From assembly GCF_000834655.1 (NCBI RefSeq), contig NZ_JXQQ01000136.1:27688-91687 (forward strand): a stretch of 64,000 nt of DNA, in the 5' to 3' direction. The position numbers were made by a program, and so were the translations under genes. The stretch comes from Variovorax paradoxus (lineage in GTDB: Bacteria; Pseudomonadota; Gammaproteobacteria; Burkholderiales; Burkholderiaceae_C). Shown in pieces: positions 33,760 to 41,990 of the stretch (position 1 is the first letter of the stretch; each line of letters opens with the position of its first letter). The notes below the pieces were generated by a model. That model saw nothing but the letters and a program-made list of their open reading frames with translations, did not search any database and was not told where the DNA came from.

Positions 33760-34365
33760 TCAGGAACCGAGCAGCGTCTTCAGATCCGACACCATGGACG
33801 GCACGCCCGCGCCATAGCGCGCATAAAGGCGCAGCCGGCCCTGTGTGTCATAGATGAAGCTCGCCGCCGAGTGGTCCATCGAATAGCTGGTAGGCGTCTT
33901 GCCGTCGACCTTCTTGTAGTAGACCTTGAAGTCCTTGGCGGTCGCGACGAGCTCCTCGGGCGTCGGGATGAGCGCAACGAAATTCGGGTCGAACGCGCCC
34001 ATGTAGGCCTTCATCACCTCGGGCGTGTCGCGCGCCGGATCGACGGTGACGAACAGCACCTGCAGCTTGTCGCCGTCCTTGCCCAGTTGCTGCTTGACCT
34101 GGGCCATCTCGGTCATCGTGGTCGGGCAGACGTCGGGGCATTGCGCGTAGCCGAAGAACAGCACCACCGCCTTGCCCTTGAAGTCGGCCATGGTGCGGAC
34201 CTTGCCGTCGGCGTCCTTCAGCGAGAAGTCCTTGGCGTAGTCGGCGCCCGTGATGTCGACCGCATTGAAGCTTTGCTTCGTCTCGCTGCAGGCCGCGAGG
34301 CCCATGCCCAGCGCCGCCGCGGCGATGCTGCCGGCGATCAGTTGGAGAGCGATGCGCTTGTTCAT
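33760..34365 (-). CDS. SCO1/SenC-family copper chaperone
   Basis: A 201-residue thioredoxin-fold lipoprotein for building the CuA centre of cytochrome oxidase subunit II. Lipobox LAAC (Cys26); copper-binding CPDVC (Cys76, Cys80) and the distant His165 in SMDHSAASF are all present. The ATG at 34365 was chosen over a TTG at 34383. It lies 19 bases after cyoE, at the 3' end of the oxidase assembly operon. Confidence 0.94.
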   Translation of the reverse strand: MNKRIALQLIAGSIAAAALGMGLAACSETKQSFNAVDITGADYAKDFSLKDADGKVRTMADFKGKAVVLFFGYAQCPDVCPTTMTEMAQVKQQLGKDGDKLQVLFVTVDPARDTPEVMKAYMGAFDPNFVALIPTPEELVATAKDFKVYYKKVDGKTPTSYSMDHSAASFIYDTQGRLRLYARYGAGVPSMVSDLKTLLGS

Positions 34366-34384
34366 GGGAGCGGTCGTATTCAAT

Positions 34385-35290
34385 TCAGTGGAGGTAGTGA
34401 TCGACGAGCAGCGCCAGGAACAGCACGCTCAGGTGGATCAACGAAAACCGGAAGGTCTTGCGCGCGAGCGTGTCGGAGTACTTGCGCCAGAGCGCGAACG
34501 CATAGCCCGTGAAGCCGACGCTCACGGCCACGGCGACCGCCAGGTACAGCCAGCCGCTCATGCCGTAGATGAAGGGCATGAGGCACGCCGCGAAAAGAAT
34601 GAAGGTGTAGAGCAGCACCTGCAGCCGCGTGAACTCGTTGCCGTGCGTGACCGGCAGCATGGGCAGCCCCGCCTTGCGGTAGTCCTCGACGCGGTAGAGC
34701 GCCAGCGCCCAGAAATGCGGCGGCGTCCACAGGAAGATGATGAGAAAGAGGATCAGCGCCTCGGGGCCCACATCGCCCGTCATCGCGGCCCAGCCCAGCA
34801 CCGGCGGCATTGCGCCCGAGGCGCCGCCGATCACGATGTTCTGCGGTGTCAGCGGCTTGAGGATCACGGTGTAGATCACCGCATAGCCGACGAAGGTGGC
34901 GAAGGTCAGCCACATGGTGAGCGGGTTGACCGTGAACCAGAGCAGCGCCGAACCCGCCGCGCACAGCAGCGCCGAGAACACCAGCGCCTGCAGGTCGCTG
35001 AGCTGCCCGCGCGCCGTGGGGCGCCAGGCGGTGCGCTTCATCTTGGCGTCGATGCCCTTCTCGACCAGGCAGTTGAACGCCGCCGCCGCACCGGCCACCA
35101 GCCAGATGCCGATGCTGGCGAGCACGGCACGTTGCACGTCGAACCACGAGGGCAGCCCGGGCACGGCGAGCACCATGCCGATCAGCGCGCAGAACACGAT
35201 CAGCTGCACCACGCGCGGCTTGGTCAGCGCGTAGAACTGGCGCAGCACGTTCGCGGTGCTGGTGTGCTGAACGGGGATCGGGGTGCTCAC
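34385..35290 (-). CDS. cyoE: Protoheme IX farnesyltransferase (heme O synthase)
   Basis: A 301-residue UbiA-type prenyltransferase with about nine membrane helices. The first Asp-rich-type motif appears as NCLVEKGIDAKMKRTAWRP (N...DxxxxR), and the second region as DYRKAGLPMLPVTHG. It converts heme B to heme O, the precursor used by CtaA. Start is GTG at 35290, overlapping the ctaA stop (GTGA). It is also called ctaB in this setting. Confidence 0.95.
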   Translation of the reverse strand: MSTPIPVQHTSTANVLRQFYALTKPRVVQLIVFCALIGMVLAVPGLPSWFDVQRAVLASIGIWLVAGAAAAFNCLVEKGIDAKMKRTAWRPTARGQLSDLQALVFSALLCAAGSALLWFTVNPLTMWLTFATFVGYAVIYTVILKPLTPQNIVIGGASGAMPPVLGWAAMTGDVGPEALILFLIIFLWTPPHFWALALYRVEDYRKAGLPMLPVTHGNEFTRLQVLLYTFILFAACLMPFIYGMSGWLYLAVAVAVSVGFTGYAFALWRKYSDTLARKTFRFSLIHLSVLFLALLVDHYLH

Positions 35291-36528
35291 GCGGGGGCTT
35301 TCTTCGAAGTGGGGGTCGTGGAGGTACCGCGTGCATTGTCGTCGGCACGCGCCGTGGCGGTCGCGGCGACGGTCACGGCGGCTTTGCGGCGGCTCTCGCA
35401 CAGCGCCCAGGTCAGCACCACGGCCAGCGCCGCTGCACCGCCGGTGTGGAGCACGGCCGCGGCCAGCGGCCAGCCGAGCAGCACGTTGCCAAGGCCCGTG
35501 GCAAGCTGGAGCAACGCCAGGCCGGCCAGCCAATGGGCCTGCGGGCGCAGCGCATCGATGCGGCGCAGGCGCCAGGCGAGCAGGCCGAGCGCCACGAAGA
35601 CCGCGTAGGCCATCAACCGGTGCGCGTAGTGGATGGCGGTGAGCGCCGAGAAATCGAGCGGCTGGCCCTCGCCGGTCACGCCCAGGTGGCGCCAGATCTC
35701 GAAGCCCTGCGCGAAATTCATCGGCGGCCACCAGCTGCCCTGGCAGGTCGGGAACTGGGTGCAGGCGAGGACCGCGTAGTTGGTGCTGACCCAGCCGCCG
35801 AGCGCGATCTGCAGCACGAGCAAGACGGTGGTCGCGATAAGGCCGTTGCGAAGGGCCGGCGACACCGGCGTGGGCAGGCGGTCTGCAGCAGCCTGCCGGT
35901 AGTGAACGGCCTGCAAGCAAAGCAACGCAAGCAGCACGATGGCGCCGAGCAGGTGCAAGGTGACGATCGCGGGGAAGAGCTTCCAGGTGACGGTCATGGC
36001 GCCGAAGGCGCCCTGCAGACTGACCCAGATCAGGGTGAAGGTGGGCCACCCGGCACTGAGCGTCGCATGGTCGCGGCCGTCGACAGGCGGGGCGCCATTC
36101 CATGACTGGCGCAGCCGCACGATCCAGGTCGCCACGGCGAGGACGAGGATCAGCACGCCCACGCCCGTCGCCAGATAGCGATGGACCATCTCTACCCACG
36201 CCTTGCTGTGCGTCACCGGCCCGGTCGGCTGGGCCGACTGCGCCATTGCGATCTCGTGCCGCGCGCCGACCGGGCTGGCGTTGCCGTAGCAGCCGGGCCA
36301 GTCGGGGCAGCCGAGTCCCGAATCGGTCAGGCGCGTGAAGGCGCCGAACAGCGTGAGGTCGAAGGTGAGGAACAGCGTGAGCACCGTCAGCGCGTGCAGC
36401 CGCCGCGCCGGGCCGTGCCCCGCGTTGCGGCGCCACACCCAGATGAGCGGGCCGAGCGCGATCAGCACGCCGGCCGCCATCAGCCAGGCGATCGGCGCGA
36501 GGTCGTACAGGGAGCTCGTGTCCGTCAT
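35287..36528 (-). CDS. ctaA: Heme A synthase (COX15/CtaA)
   Basis: A 413-residue membrane enzyme oxidising heme O to heme A. Eight helices are expected; the conserved heme-ligand histidines lie in VEMVHRYLA, TLHLLGAI, AIHYAHRLMAY and LHTGGAAAL. Two cysteine loops are visible: GCPDWPGCYG and CTQFPTCQG. The start at 36528 follows the upstream gene by seven bases. The C-terminal tail is Ala/Thr-rich and longer than usual. It overlaps cyoE by four bases. Confidence 0.95.
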   Translation of the reverse strand: MTDTSSLYDLAPIAWLMAAGVLIALGPLIWVWRRNAGHGPARRLHALTVLTLFLTFDLTLFGAFTRLTDSGLGCPDWPGCYGNASPVGARHEIAMAQSAQPTGPVTHSKAWVEMVHRYLATGVGVLILVLAVATWIVRLRQSWNGAPPVDGRDHATLSAGWPTFTLIWVSLQGAFGAMTVTWKLFPAIVTLHLLGAIVLLALLCLQAVHYRQAAADRLPTPVSPALRNGLIATTVLLVLQIALGGWVSTNYAVLACTQFPTCQGSWWPPMNFAQGFEIWRHLGVTGEGQPLDFSALTAIHYAHRLMAYAVFVALGLLAWRLRRIDALRPQAHWLAGLALLQLATGLGNVLLGWPLAAAVLHTGGAAALAVVLTWALCESRRKAAVTVAATATARADDNARGTSTTPTSKKAPA

Positions 36529-36535
36529 GGGCAGG

Positions 36536-37219
36536 TCAGCGGCCGGGTTCGTCCCACGACGACGACGCACGCAACAGGCGGTCGATGTCGCGCTTGGCGC
36601 GGCTCGCGCCCGCGGCGTCCATGCGCGCGGGGAAACGCATCATCCAGTTGCCCATCGGATCGACCACATAGAGGTGCTCGGCGAGGGAGTGACCCGAAAC
36701 GGGGGCAAGCCACCTGGCCAACTCGTCGGCCGGCACGCGCAGCACCGTCGCGCCGTGCAGGCCGTTGTTCAGGCGCTCGGGCACGGGGGCCGCATCGCTC
36801 ACGAGCCAGACGCGGTCCATGCGGTCCTTCTCGCGGCCCAGGCTCTCGCGCAGTTGCCGTTGCAGGTAGAGCTGTTGCTCGCACAGCGCGTCGCAGGCCG
36901 CATCGGCCACCGCGACCAGGAGCCACTGGCCCTTGAGCGTGGCGACGTCGACGGGCGCGCCGTTGCGGTCGGTGGCGGTCATTTTGGGCAGTTCGCGCTG
37001 CGGATTGATCAGCTCGCCGTAGACGCTGCGGCCTTCGGGGCGGATCACGTAATAGGTGAAGTACGAGGCGATGACGGGCGCGGCGCACATCAGCAGCACC
37101 GCGATCATCTTCCAGCGCCCGACGACCGTGCGTCGGCCCTCGGAGCCGTCGAGCGCCTGGCTGGGCGACGGCATCGAGTGCACCGTCAGGCCCAGCGGCT
37201 CGTCAGAGGCGGCGCTCAT
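36536..37219 (-). CDS. Membrane-anchored protein of the oxidase assembly operon (SCO/TlpA-like)
   Basis: A 227-residue protein with one N-terminal membrane helix (MIAVLLMCAAPVIASYFTYY) and a periplasmic domain resembling a degraded thioredoxin/SCO fold: VDVATLKGQWLLVAVADAAC followed by DALCEQQLYLQRQL. The CxxxC spacing is preserved (ACDALC), so copper or thiol handling is plausible. It overlaps the SURF1 gene by 17 bases and precedes ctaA by seven, so it belongs to the assembly operon. Orthologues in this position are usually left unnamed. Confidence 0.8.
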   Translation of the reverse strand: MSAASDEPLGLTVHSMPSPSQALDGSEGRRTVVGRWKMIAVLLMCAAPVIASYFTYYVIRPEGRSVYGELINPQRELPKMTATDRNGAPVDVATLKGQWLLVAVADAACDALCEQQLYLQRQLRESLGREKDRMDRVWLVSDAAPVPERLNNGLHGATVLRVPADELARWLAPVSGHSLAEHLYVVDPMGNWMMRFPARMDAAGASRAKRDIDRLLRASSSWDEPGR

Positions 37220-38048
37220 CGCGTGCGCGGCGCCGCGAGCGGCGGAAGGGGGTGATGAATTGGAACCAGACATAGAGGATGACGACGAGGGCCGAGAGGC
37301 CGAACCACTGGAATGCGTAACCGTAGTGCCTCTCCAGGCCCAGCGCCGGGGCCGGCCAGTCGCGCTGCAGGCCCTCGGAGGCCGGGCCGGTCTGCTGCAG
37401 CGAAACATCGGTTCGCAGCGGCAGCTTGGTCTCGGCACGGAACGCCTCCAGGTCGAGATTTTGCCGGATGGACGAAGACCCCTCGGCGGCCGGTGCCTGC
37501 AAGGGCGCGGAAGCCGATGGAGCGGGCGCGGGCGCTGGCGTGGCGGCGGCCGGCGTGCCCAGCTCGAGCAAGTGGCTCGGCGGCGGCTCGATCAGGCCGG
37601 TGACCTCCACGATGCCGGCAGGCGTTTCGACCGCCCCGAGCTTGGTGCGGTCGACGAAATTGCGCTGCACCCAGCCGCGCTGGATCATCACCGTCTGCTC
37701 GGTGCCTTCGAGGGCGAAGGGCGTGAGCACGTAGAAGCCGGGTACGCCGTGCATCTGGCGGTTGTCCAGGTACACCGTCTGCGGCGAGAGCCAGAGGCCG
37801 CGCAGGCGCACCGGGCGGTGCAGCGAATCGCTGGCCTGCGCGAGCGCGAGGAACTCGGCCTGGTCGAGCGCGGGCTTCTGCTTCTCGGCGTCGATGCTGG
37901 CCTGCAGCGCTTCTTTCTGCGCGGCGCGCGACAGCTGCCAGCGGCCCAGCGAGACAGTGGCGGCCAACGTCAGGATGGCCGCGATGGTGACGAGCCAGAA
38001 GCGGCCGCGGCTGCGCGGCGCTTCGCTGTTCAGGGGTTCGGGGATCAC
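37203..38048 (-). CDS. SURF1-family cytochrome oxidase assembly protein
   Basis: A 281-residue protein with a membrane helix at each end (WLVTIAAILTLAATVSLGRWQ and FQWFGLSALVVILYVWFQF) and a periplasmic domain between them. Motifs GRWQLSRAAQK, VRLRGLW, VYLDNRQMHGVPGFYVLTPF and VMIQRGWVQRN are typical SURF1 (Shy1) signatures. An Ala/Pro-rich insertion lies at about residues 165-190. The only suitable start is GTG at 38048. SURF1 helps insert heme A into subunit I. Confidence 0.9.
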   Translation of the reverse strand: MIPEPLNSEAPRSRGRFWLVTIAAILTLAATVSLGRWQLSRAAQKEALQASIDAEKQKPALDQAEFLALAQASDSLHRPVRLRGLWLSPQTVYLDNRQMHGVPGFYVLTPFALEGTEQTVMIQRGWVQRNFVDRTKLGAVETPAGIVEVTGLIEPPPSHLLELGTPAAATPAPAPAPSASAPLQAPAAEGSSSIRQNLDLEAFRAETKLPLRTDVSLQQTGPASEGLQRDWPAPALGLERHYGYAFQWFGLSALVVILYVWFQFITPFRRSRRRARDERRL

Positions 38049-38084
38049 TGGAGAGGACGGGGCGTGCGGCCGATAATGCGGGTC

Positions 38085-38306
38085 ATGAAATATTTCGTCG
38101 CCCTGGTCTTCGTGGGCATCTTCGCGAGCCTCGCCTTTGCGCTGTACTTCATGCTGAAGGACGGTCGCAACGGGCGCGCGAAGAGCGGCGGCATGGCGCG
38201 CGCGCTCACCTTTCGGATCGGCCTGTCGGTGTTTTTGTTCCTCTGCATGCTGCTCGCCTGGAAACTCGGCTACATCCAGCCCACCGGGCTCCCGCTCGGC
38301 AAGTAG
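38085..38306 (+). CDS. Twin-transmembrane small protein (DUF2909-type)
   Basis: A 73-residue protein with two membrane helices (YFVALVFVGIFASLAFALYFM and GLSVFLFLCMLLAWKLGYI) joined by a basic loop. Its pattern and location opposite the oxidase genes, between coxC and SURF1, match DUF2909. It reads divergently from SURF1, and convergently to coxC. An ATG three codons upstream (38076) is an alternative start. Function unknown; an oxidase-related role is suggested only by position. Confidence 0.8.
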   Translation: MKYFVALVFVGIFASLAFALYFMLKDGRNGRAKSGGMARALTFRIGLSVFLFLCMLLAWKLGYIQPTGLPLGK

Positions 38307-38332
38307 ATGGTGCTCGTTCCACGAGAACCATG

Positions 38333-38359
38333 AAAAAGGCGCCTTACGGCGCCTTTTTT
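38333..38359. terminator. Bidirectional intrinsic terminator between the twin-TM gene and coxC
   Basis: AAAAAGGCGCC and GGCGCCTTTTTT form a stem around TTAC, flanked by A and T runs on both sides. It sits 26 bases after the plus-strand gene stop and 24 bases after the coxC stop, so it serves both convergent units. Confidence 0.92.
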
Positions 38360-38383
38360 CTGGAATGCCGCGAGGTTCTTCGC

Positions 38384-39265
38384 TCAAAGCCAGTAGACCA
38401 GCATGTAGAGACCCAACCACACCACGTCGACGAAGTGCCAGTACCAGGCCGCCCCTTCGAAGCCGAAGTGGCGCTCTGGCGTGAAGTGGCCCTTCTGCAG
38501 GCGCAGCGTGATGAACAGCAGCATCAACATGCCGATGAACACGTGCAGGCCGTGGAAGCCCGTCAGCATGAAGAAGGTCGAGCCGTAGGTGCCCGAGCTG
38601 AGCTTCAGGTTCAGTTCGGTGTACAGGTGGTGGTACTCGTAGCCCTGCACGCCCAGGAAGATCACGCCCAGCAGCACGGTAAGCCACATGAAGCGGATGG
38701 TCTGCGCACGATGGCCGGCACGCAGCGCGTGGTGGGCGATCGTGAGCGTCACGCCCGAGCTCAGCAGCAGCGCGGTATTGATGGTGGGCAGCCAGAACGG
38801 ACCCACGGTCTGGAACGGCTCGACGATGTCGGCGGGCGAAGCGGTCGCACCGGCGGCCACGCTGGGCCACACGGCCTTGAAGTCGGGCCAGAGGATCGCG
38901 TTGTCCAGGCTGCCCAGTGCCGGCAGCGAGTGGGTGCGGGCCCACCACAGCGCGGTGAAGAAAGCGCCGAAGAACATCACTTCCGAGAAGATGAACCAGC
39001 TCATGCTCCAGCGGAACGAGAGATCGATCTTGTGGCCGTACTGCCCGCTCTCGCTCTCGCCGATGGCCGCCCGGAACCACACGAAGAGCGTGGCGAGCCA
39101 GCCGACCATGCCGGCCGCAAGCGACCAGGCGCCCCACTCGTGGCCGTTGATCCATTGCGCCGCACCGAGGATCACGAAGAACAGGCCGGTCGCTGCCATG
39201 ACCGGGTAGGCCGATGGTCCGGGCACGAAGTAGTAGGGCGTGGTGCCGTGGGTGGTTGAACTCAT
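38384..39265 (-). CDS. coxC: Cytochrome c oxidase subunit III
   Basis: A 293-residue seven-helix subunit of the aa3-type terminal oxidase. Recognisable segments are RWSMSWFIFSEVMFFGAFF, TALLLSSGVTLTIAHHAL, FFMLTGFHGLHVFIGM and WYWHFVDVVWLGLYMLVYW. It stabilises the proton-pumping core. It lies 59 bases after the DUF2970 gene and is the last gene of the coxB-coxA-ctaG unit before the bidirectional terminator. Also known as ctaE. Confidence 0.96.
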   Translation of the reverse strand: MSSTTHGTTPYYFVPGPSAYPVMAATGLFFVILGAAQWINGHEWGAWSLAAGMVGWLATLFVWFRAAIGESESGQYGHKIDLSFRWSMSWFIFSEVMFFGAFFTALWWARTHSLPALGSLDNAILWPDFKAVWPSVAAGATASPADIVEPFQTVGPFWLPTINTALLLSSGVTLTIAHHALRAGHRAQTIRFMWLTVLLGVIFLGVQGYEYHHLYTELNLKLSSGTYGSTFFMLTGFHGLHVFIGMLMLLFITLRLQKGHFTPERHFGFEGAAWYWHFVDVVWLGLYMLVYWL

Positions 39266-39324
39266 ATCAGCTCCTGGCTTTCTTTCTTCTCTCGATTCAA
39301 TGGATTCTGGTTATCGTGGGTTCG

Positions 39325-39531
39325 TCAGGCCGTGGCAACCACATGCCGCACCAGCAGCACCAGCCCGACGACGAAGACGATCACCGCGGCGAACGCCACC
39401 GCGATGATGTGCAACGGATTCAGCTTGCCCAAGTCTTCCTGGTAGGCGCTGTTCTTGCGAACGCCGAAGAACGACCAACCGACCGCCTTGATGGTGTCCC
39501 ACAACGTGGCCTTCTTGCCGGTCGAACTCAC
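39325..39531 (-). CDS. DUF2970 small membrane protein
   Basis: A 68-residue protein with a conserved soluble start (LWDTIKAVGWSFFGVRKNSA) and one C-terminal helix (AVAFAAVIVFVVGLVLLV). This is the DUF2970 pattern, regularly found between ctaG and coxC in Burkholderiales. The GTG start overlaps the ctaG stop (GTGA), so it is translationally coupled. Function unknown; probably an oxidase assembly or accessory factor. Confidence 0.88.
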   Translation of the reverse strand: MSSTGKKATLWDTIKAVGWSFFGVRKNSAYQEDLGKLNPLHIIAVAFAAVIVFVVGLVLLVRHVVATA

Positions 39532-40154
39532 GAGCGCGGCTCATCGGCGGTGCCCGTAGCAGCGGCCACCGGTGCTGCCGGCGTCTTGCCGCCCACCTCG
39601 AAGAAGGTGTACGACAGCGTGATGGTCTTCACATCCTTGGAGATCTTCGGGTCGATCACGAACGCGACTGGCCACTGCTTCTTCTCGCCCGGATCGAGCG
39701 TGTACTGGTTGAAGCAGAAGCACTCGAGCTTGTTGAAGTACGGCGCCGCCTGCTGCGGCGCGTAGCTCGGAATGGCCTGCGCGGCCATGCGGCGGTTCTG
39801 CACGTTCTGGAACTCGTACATCACCGTGTTGAGCTGGCCCGGGTGCACCTCGATGGTCCGCTCCGCGGGCTTGAAGTCCCAGAGGCCCCCGCGCACGTTG
39901 GAATCGAACTCGACCTTGATCGTGCGGGTCATGTCGACCTGCGTGTTGTCGGGGACGCGCACGTTCTTGCCGCCGCTCGCGCCGCCGGGCACCTCGAGCT
40001 CGGAGAGCGCCAGGATGTTGATGCCGGTCATCTCGCAGATCGCGCGGTACATCGGCACCAGCGCATAGCCGAAGGCAAACATGCCGCAGGTCACGACGGC
40101 GAGCTTGCCGACCATGCGGACATTGGCGCGGCGGATGCGTTGGCCGAGACTCAT
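39528..40154 (-). CDS. ctaG: Cytochrome c oxidase assembly protein CtaG (Cox11)
   Basis: A 208-residue copper chaperone that delivers copper to CuB of subunit I. It has an N-terminal membrane helix (LAVVTCGMFAFGYALVPMY), a periplasmic immunoglobulin-like domain, and the copper-binding pair in LECFCFNQYTL. QLNTVMYEFQN and the FFEVG C-terminal region fit the family. GGGAG precedes the start. It lies 24 bases after the 38-residue oxidase protein gene. Confidence 0.95.
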   Translation of the reverse strand: MSLGQRIRRANVRMVGKLAVVTCGMFAFGYALVPMYRAICEMTGINILALSELEVPGGASGGKNVRVPDNTQVDMTRTIKVEFDSNVRGGLWDFKPAERTIEVHPGQLNTVMYEFQNVQNRRMAAQAIPSYAPQQAAPYFNKLECFCFNQYTLDPGEKKQWPVAFVIDPKISKDVKTITLSYTFFEVGGKTPAAPVAAATGTADEPRS

Positions 40155-40178
40155 GCGTGCTGCTCCCGTTCGGTGCGG

Positions 40179-40295
40179 TCAGCGACCGCTGAAGAAGACC
40201 ATGCGCACGATGAAGCCGATGAAGAAGATCACCGCGATGGAGGCCAGCGTGAGCCCCATGCGACGGTTGTTCTTTCTTTGCTCGGGTGTCGTCAT
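40179..40295 (-). CDS. Cytochrome oxidase small assembly protein
   Basis: A 38-residue protein, MTTPEQRKNNRRMGLTLASI followed by a single membrane helix and a short basic end. Tiny proteins with a charged N-terminus (KNNRR) and one helix occur between coxA and ctaG throughout Burkholderiales and are often unannotated. The start at 40295 lies 14 bases after the coxA stop; the longer frame to 40394 overlaps coxA and has no homology. It is probably an assembly factor. Confidence 0.82.
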   Translation of the reverse strand: MTTPEQRKNNRRMGLTLASIAVIFFIGFIVRMVFFSGR

Positions 40296-40309
40296 CGTCG
40301 TGCGATCGA

Positions 40310-41947
40310 TTAACCGATCACCTTGGTGGCGGTCGGATCGAGCTTGGGCGGGGTCTCGAAGGTGTGGAACGGCGCCGGCGACGGCACTTCCCACTCCAGG
40401 CCTTCAGCCGCTTCCCACGGCTTCTGCGAAGCCTTCTCGCCCTTGCCGCGCATGGTCGGCAGCACGATGAAGAGGAAGAAATACAGCTGGGCGAAACCGA
40501 AGAAGAAGGCACCGACCGACGCCAGGGCGTTGAAGTCGGCGAACTGCATCGGGTAGTCGGCGTAGCGTCGCGGCATGCCGGCCAGGCCCAGGAAGTGCAT
40601 CGGGAAGAAGGTCACGTTGAACGAGATCAGCGACCACCAGAAGTGCACCTTGCCGCGCGTTTCGTTGTACATCACGCCGGTCCACTTGGGCACCCAGTAG
40701 TAGAAGCCCGAGAACATGGCGAACAGCGAGCCGGCCACCAGCACGTAGTGGAAGTGGGCCACCACGTAATACGTGTCTTGCAGCTGCGTGTCGATCGGCG
40801 CGACCGCGAGGATGAGGCCGGTGAAGCCGCCCATCGTGAACACGAAGATGAAGCCGACCGCGAACAGCATGGGCGTCTCGAAGGTCATCGAGCCCTGCCA
40901 CATCGTGGCGATCCAGTTGAAGATCTTCACGGCCGTGGGCACCGCGATCAGCATCGTCGCGTACATGAAGAACAGCTGGCCGGTGAGCGGCATGCCGGTC
41001 GTGAACATGTGGTGGGCCCACACGATGAACGACAGGATGGCGATCGACGAGGTGGCGTACACCATCGAGGCGTAGCCGAAGAGCTTCTTGCGGGCGAAGG
41101 CCGGCACGACCTGGCTGATGATGCCGAAGGCCGGCAAGATCATGATGTAGACCTCGGGGTGGCCGAAGAACCAGAAGATGTGCTGGTACATCACCGGGTC
41201 GCCGCCGCCGGCGGGGTTGAAGAAGCTGGTGCCGAAGTGGCGGTCGGTCAGCGTCATCGTGATGGCGCCTGCGAGCACGGGCATCACGGCGATCAGCAGG
41301 TACGCGGTGATGAGCCAGGTCCAGCAGAACATCGGCATCTTCATCAGCGTCATGCCGGGAGCGCGCATGTTCAGGATGGTGACGATGATGTTGATCGAGC
41401 CCATGATCGAGGAAGCGCCCATGATGTGCATCGCGAAGATGCCGGCGTCCATCGAGGGGCCCATCTGCAGCGTCAGGGGCGCGTAAAGCGTCCAGCCTGC
41501 AGCCGGCGCGCCGCCGGGCATGAAGAACGAACCCACCAGCATCAGCGCCGCGGGAATCAGCAGCCAGAAGCTGAAGTTGTTCATGCGCGCGAACGCCATG
41601 TCGGAGGCGCCCACCTGCAGCGGGATCATCCAGTTCGCGAAGCCCACGAAGGCCGGCATGATGGCGCCGAACACCATGATCAGGCCGTGCATGGTGGTGA
41701 ACTGGTTGAAGAGCTCGGGGTTCACCAGTTGCAGGCCCGGCTGGAACAGCTCGGCGCGGATCAGGAGCGCCAAGACGCCGCCCACCATCAGCATCGTGAA
41801 GCTGAACAGCAGGTAGAGCGTGCCGATGTCCTTGTGGTTGGTCGCGAACACCCAGCGACGCCAGCCGGTGGGCGCGTGGTGGTCGTGATGCTCGTCGTGT
41901 GCGTGGTCGCCGTGGGCGTGACCGTGGGGGTCGAGGACTGCACTCAT
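40310..41947 (-). CDS. coxA: Cytochrome c oxidase subunit I
   Basis: A 545-residue twelve-helix catalytic subunit with heme a and the heme a3-CuB site. A His/Asp-rich N-terminal tail (about residues 8-25) could bind metal. Family motifs include FATNHKDIGTLYLLF, the CuB/Tyr region FWFFGHPEVYIMILP, VWAHHMFTTG and the heme-ligand region VVAHFHYVLVAGS. The sequence GHPEVY carries the cross-linked His-Tyr. It is proton-pumping type A. The gene is 43 bases after coxB. Confidence 0.97.
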   Translation of the reverse strand: MSAVLDPHGHAHGDHAHDEHHDHHAPTGWRRWVFATNHKDIGTLYLLFSFTMLMVGGVLALLIRAELFQPGLQLVNPELFNQFTTMHGLIMVFGAIMPAFVGFANWMIPLQVGASDMAFARMNNFSFWLLIPAALMLVGSFFMPGGAPAAGWTLYAPLTLQMGPSMDAGIFAMHIMGASSIMGSINIIVTILNMRAPGMTLMKMPMFCWTWLITAYLLIAVMPVLAGAITMTLTDRHFGTSFFNPAGGGDPVMYQHIFWFFGHPEVYIMILPAFGIISQVVPAFARKKLFGYASMVYATSSIAILSFIVWAHHMFTTGMPLTGQLFFMYATMLIAVPTAVKIFNWIATMWQGSMTFETPMLFAVGFIFVFTMGGFTGLILAVAPIDTQLQDTYYVVAHFHYVLVAGSLFAMFSGFYYWVPKWTGVMYNETRGKVHFWWSLISFNVTFFPMHFLGLAGMPRRYADYPMQFADFNALASVGAFFFGFAQLYFFLFIVLPTMRGKGEKASQKPWEAAEGLEWEVPSPAPFHTFETPPKLDPTATKVIG

Positions 41948-41990
41948 TTCGTTGTTCCTTGCAATTTCTTCTTCGCGGGGCGCTGCCGTA

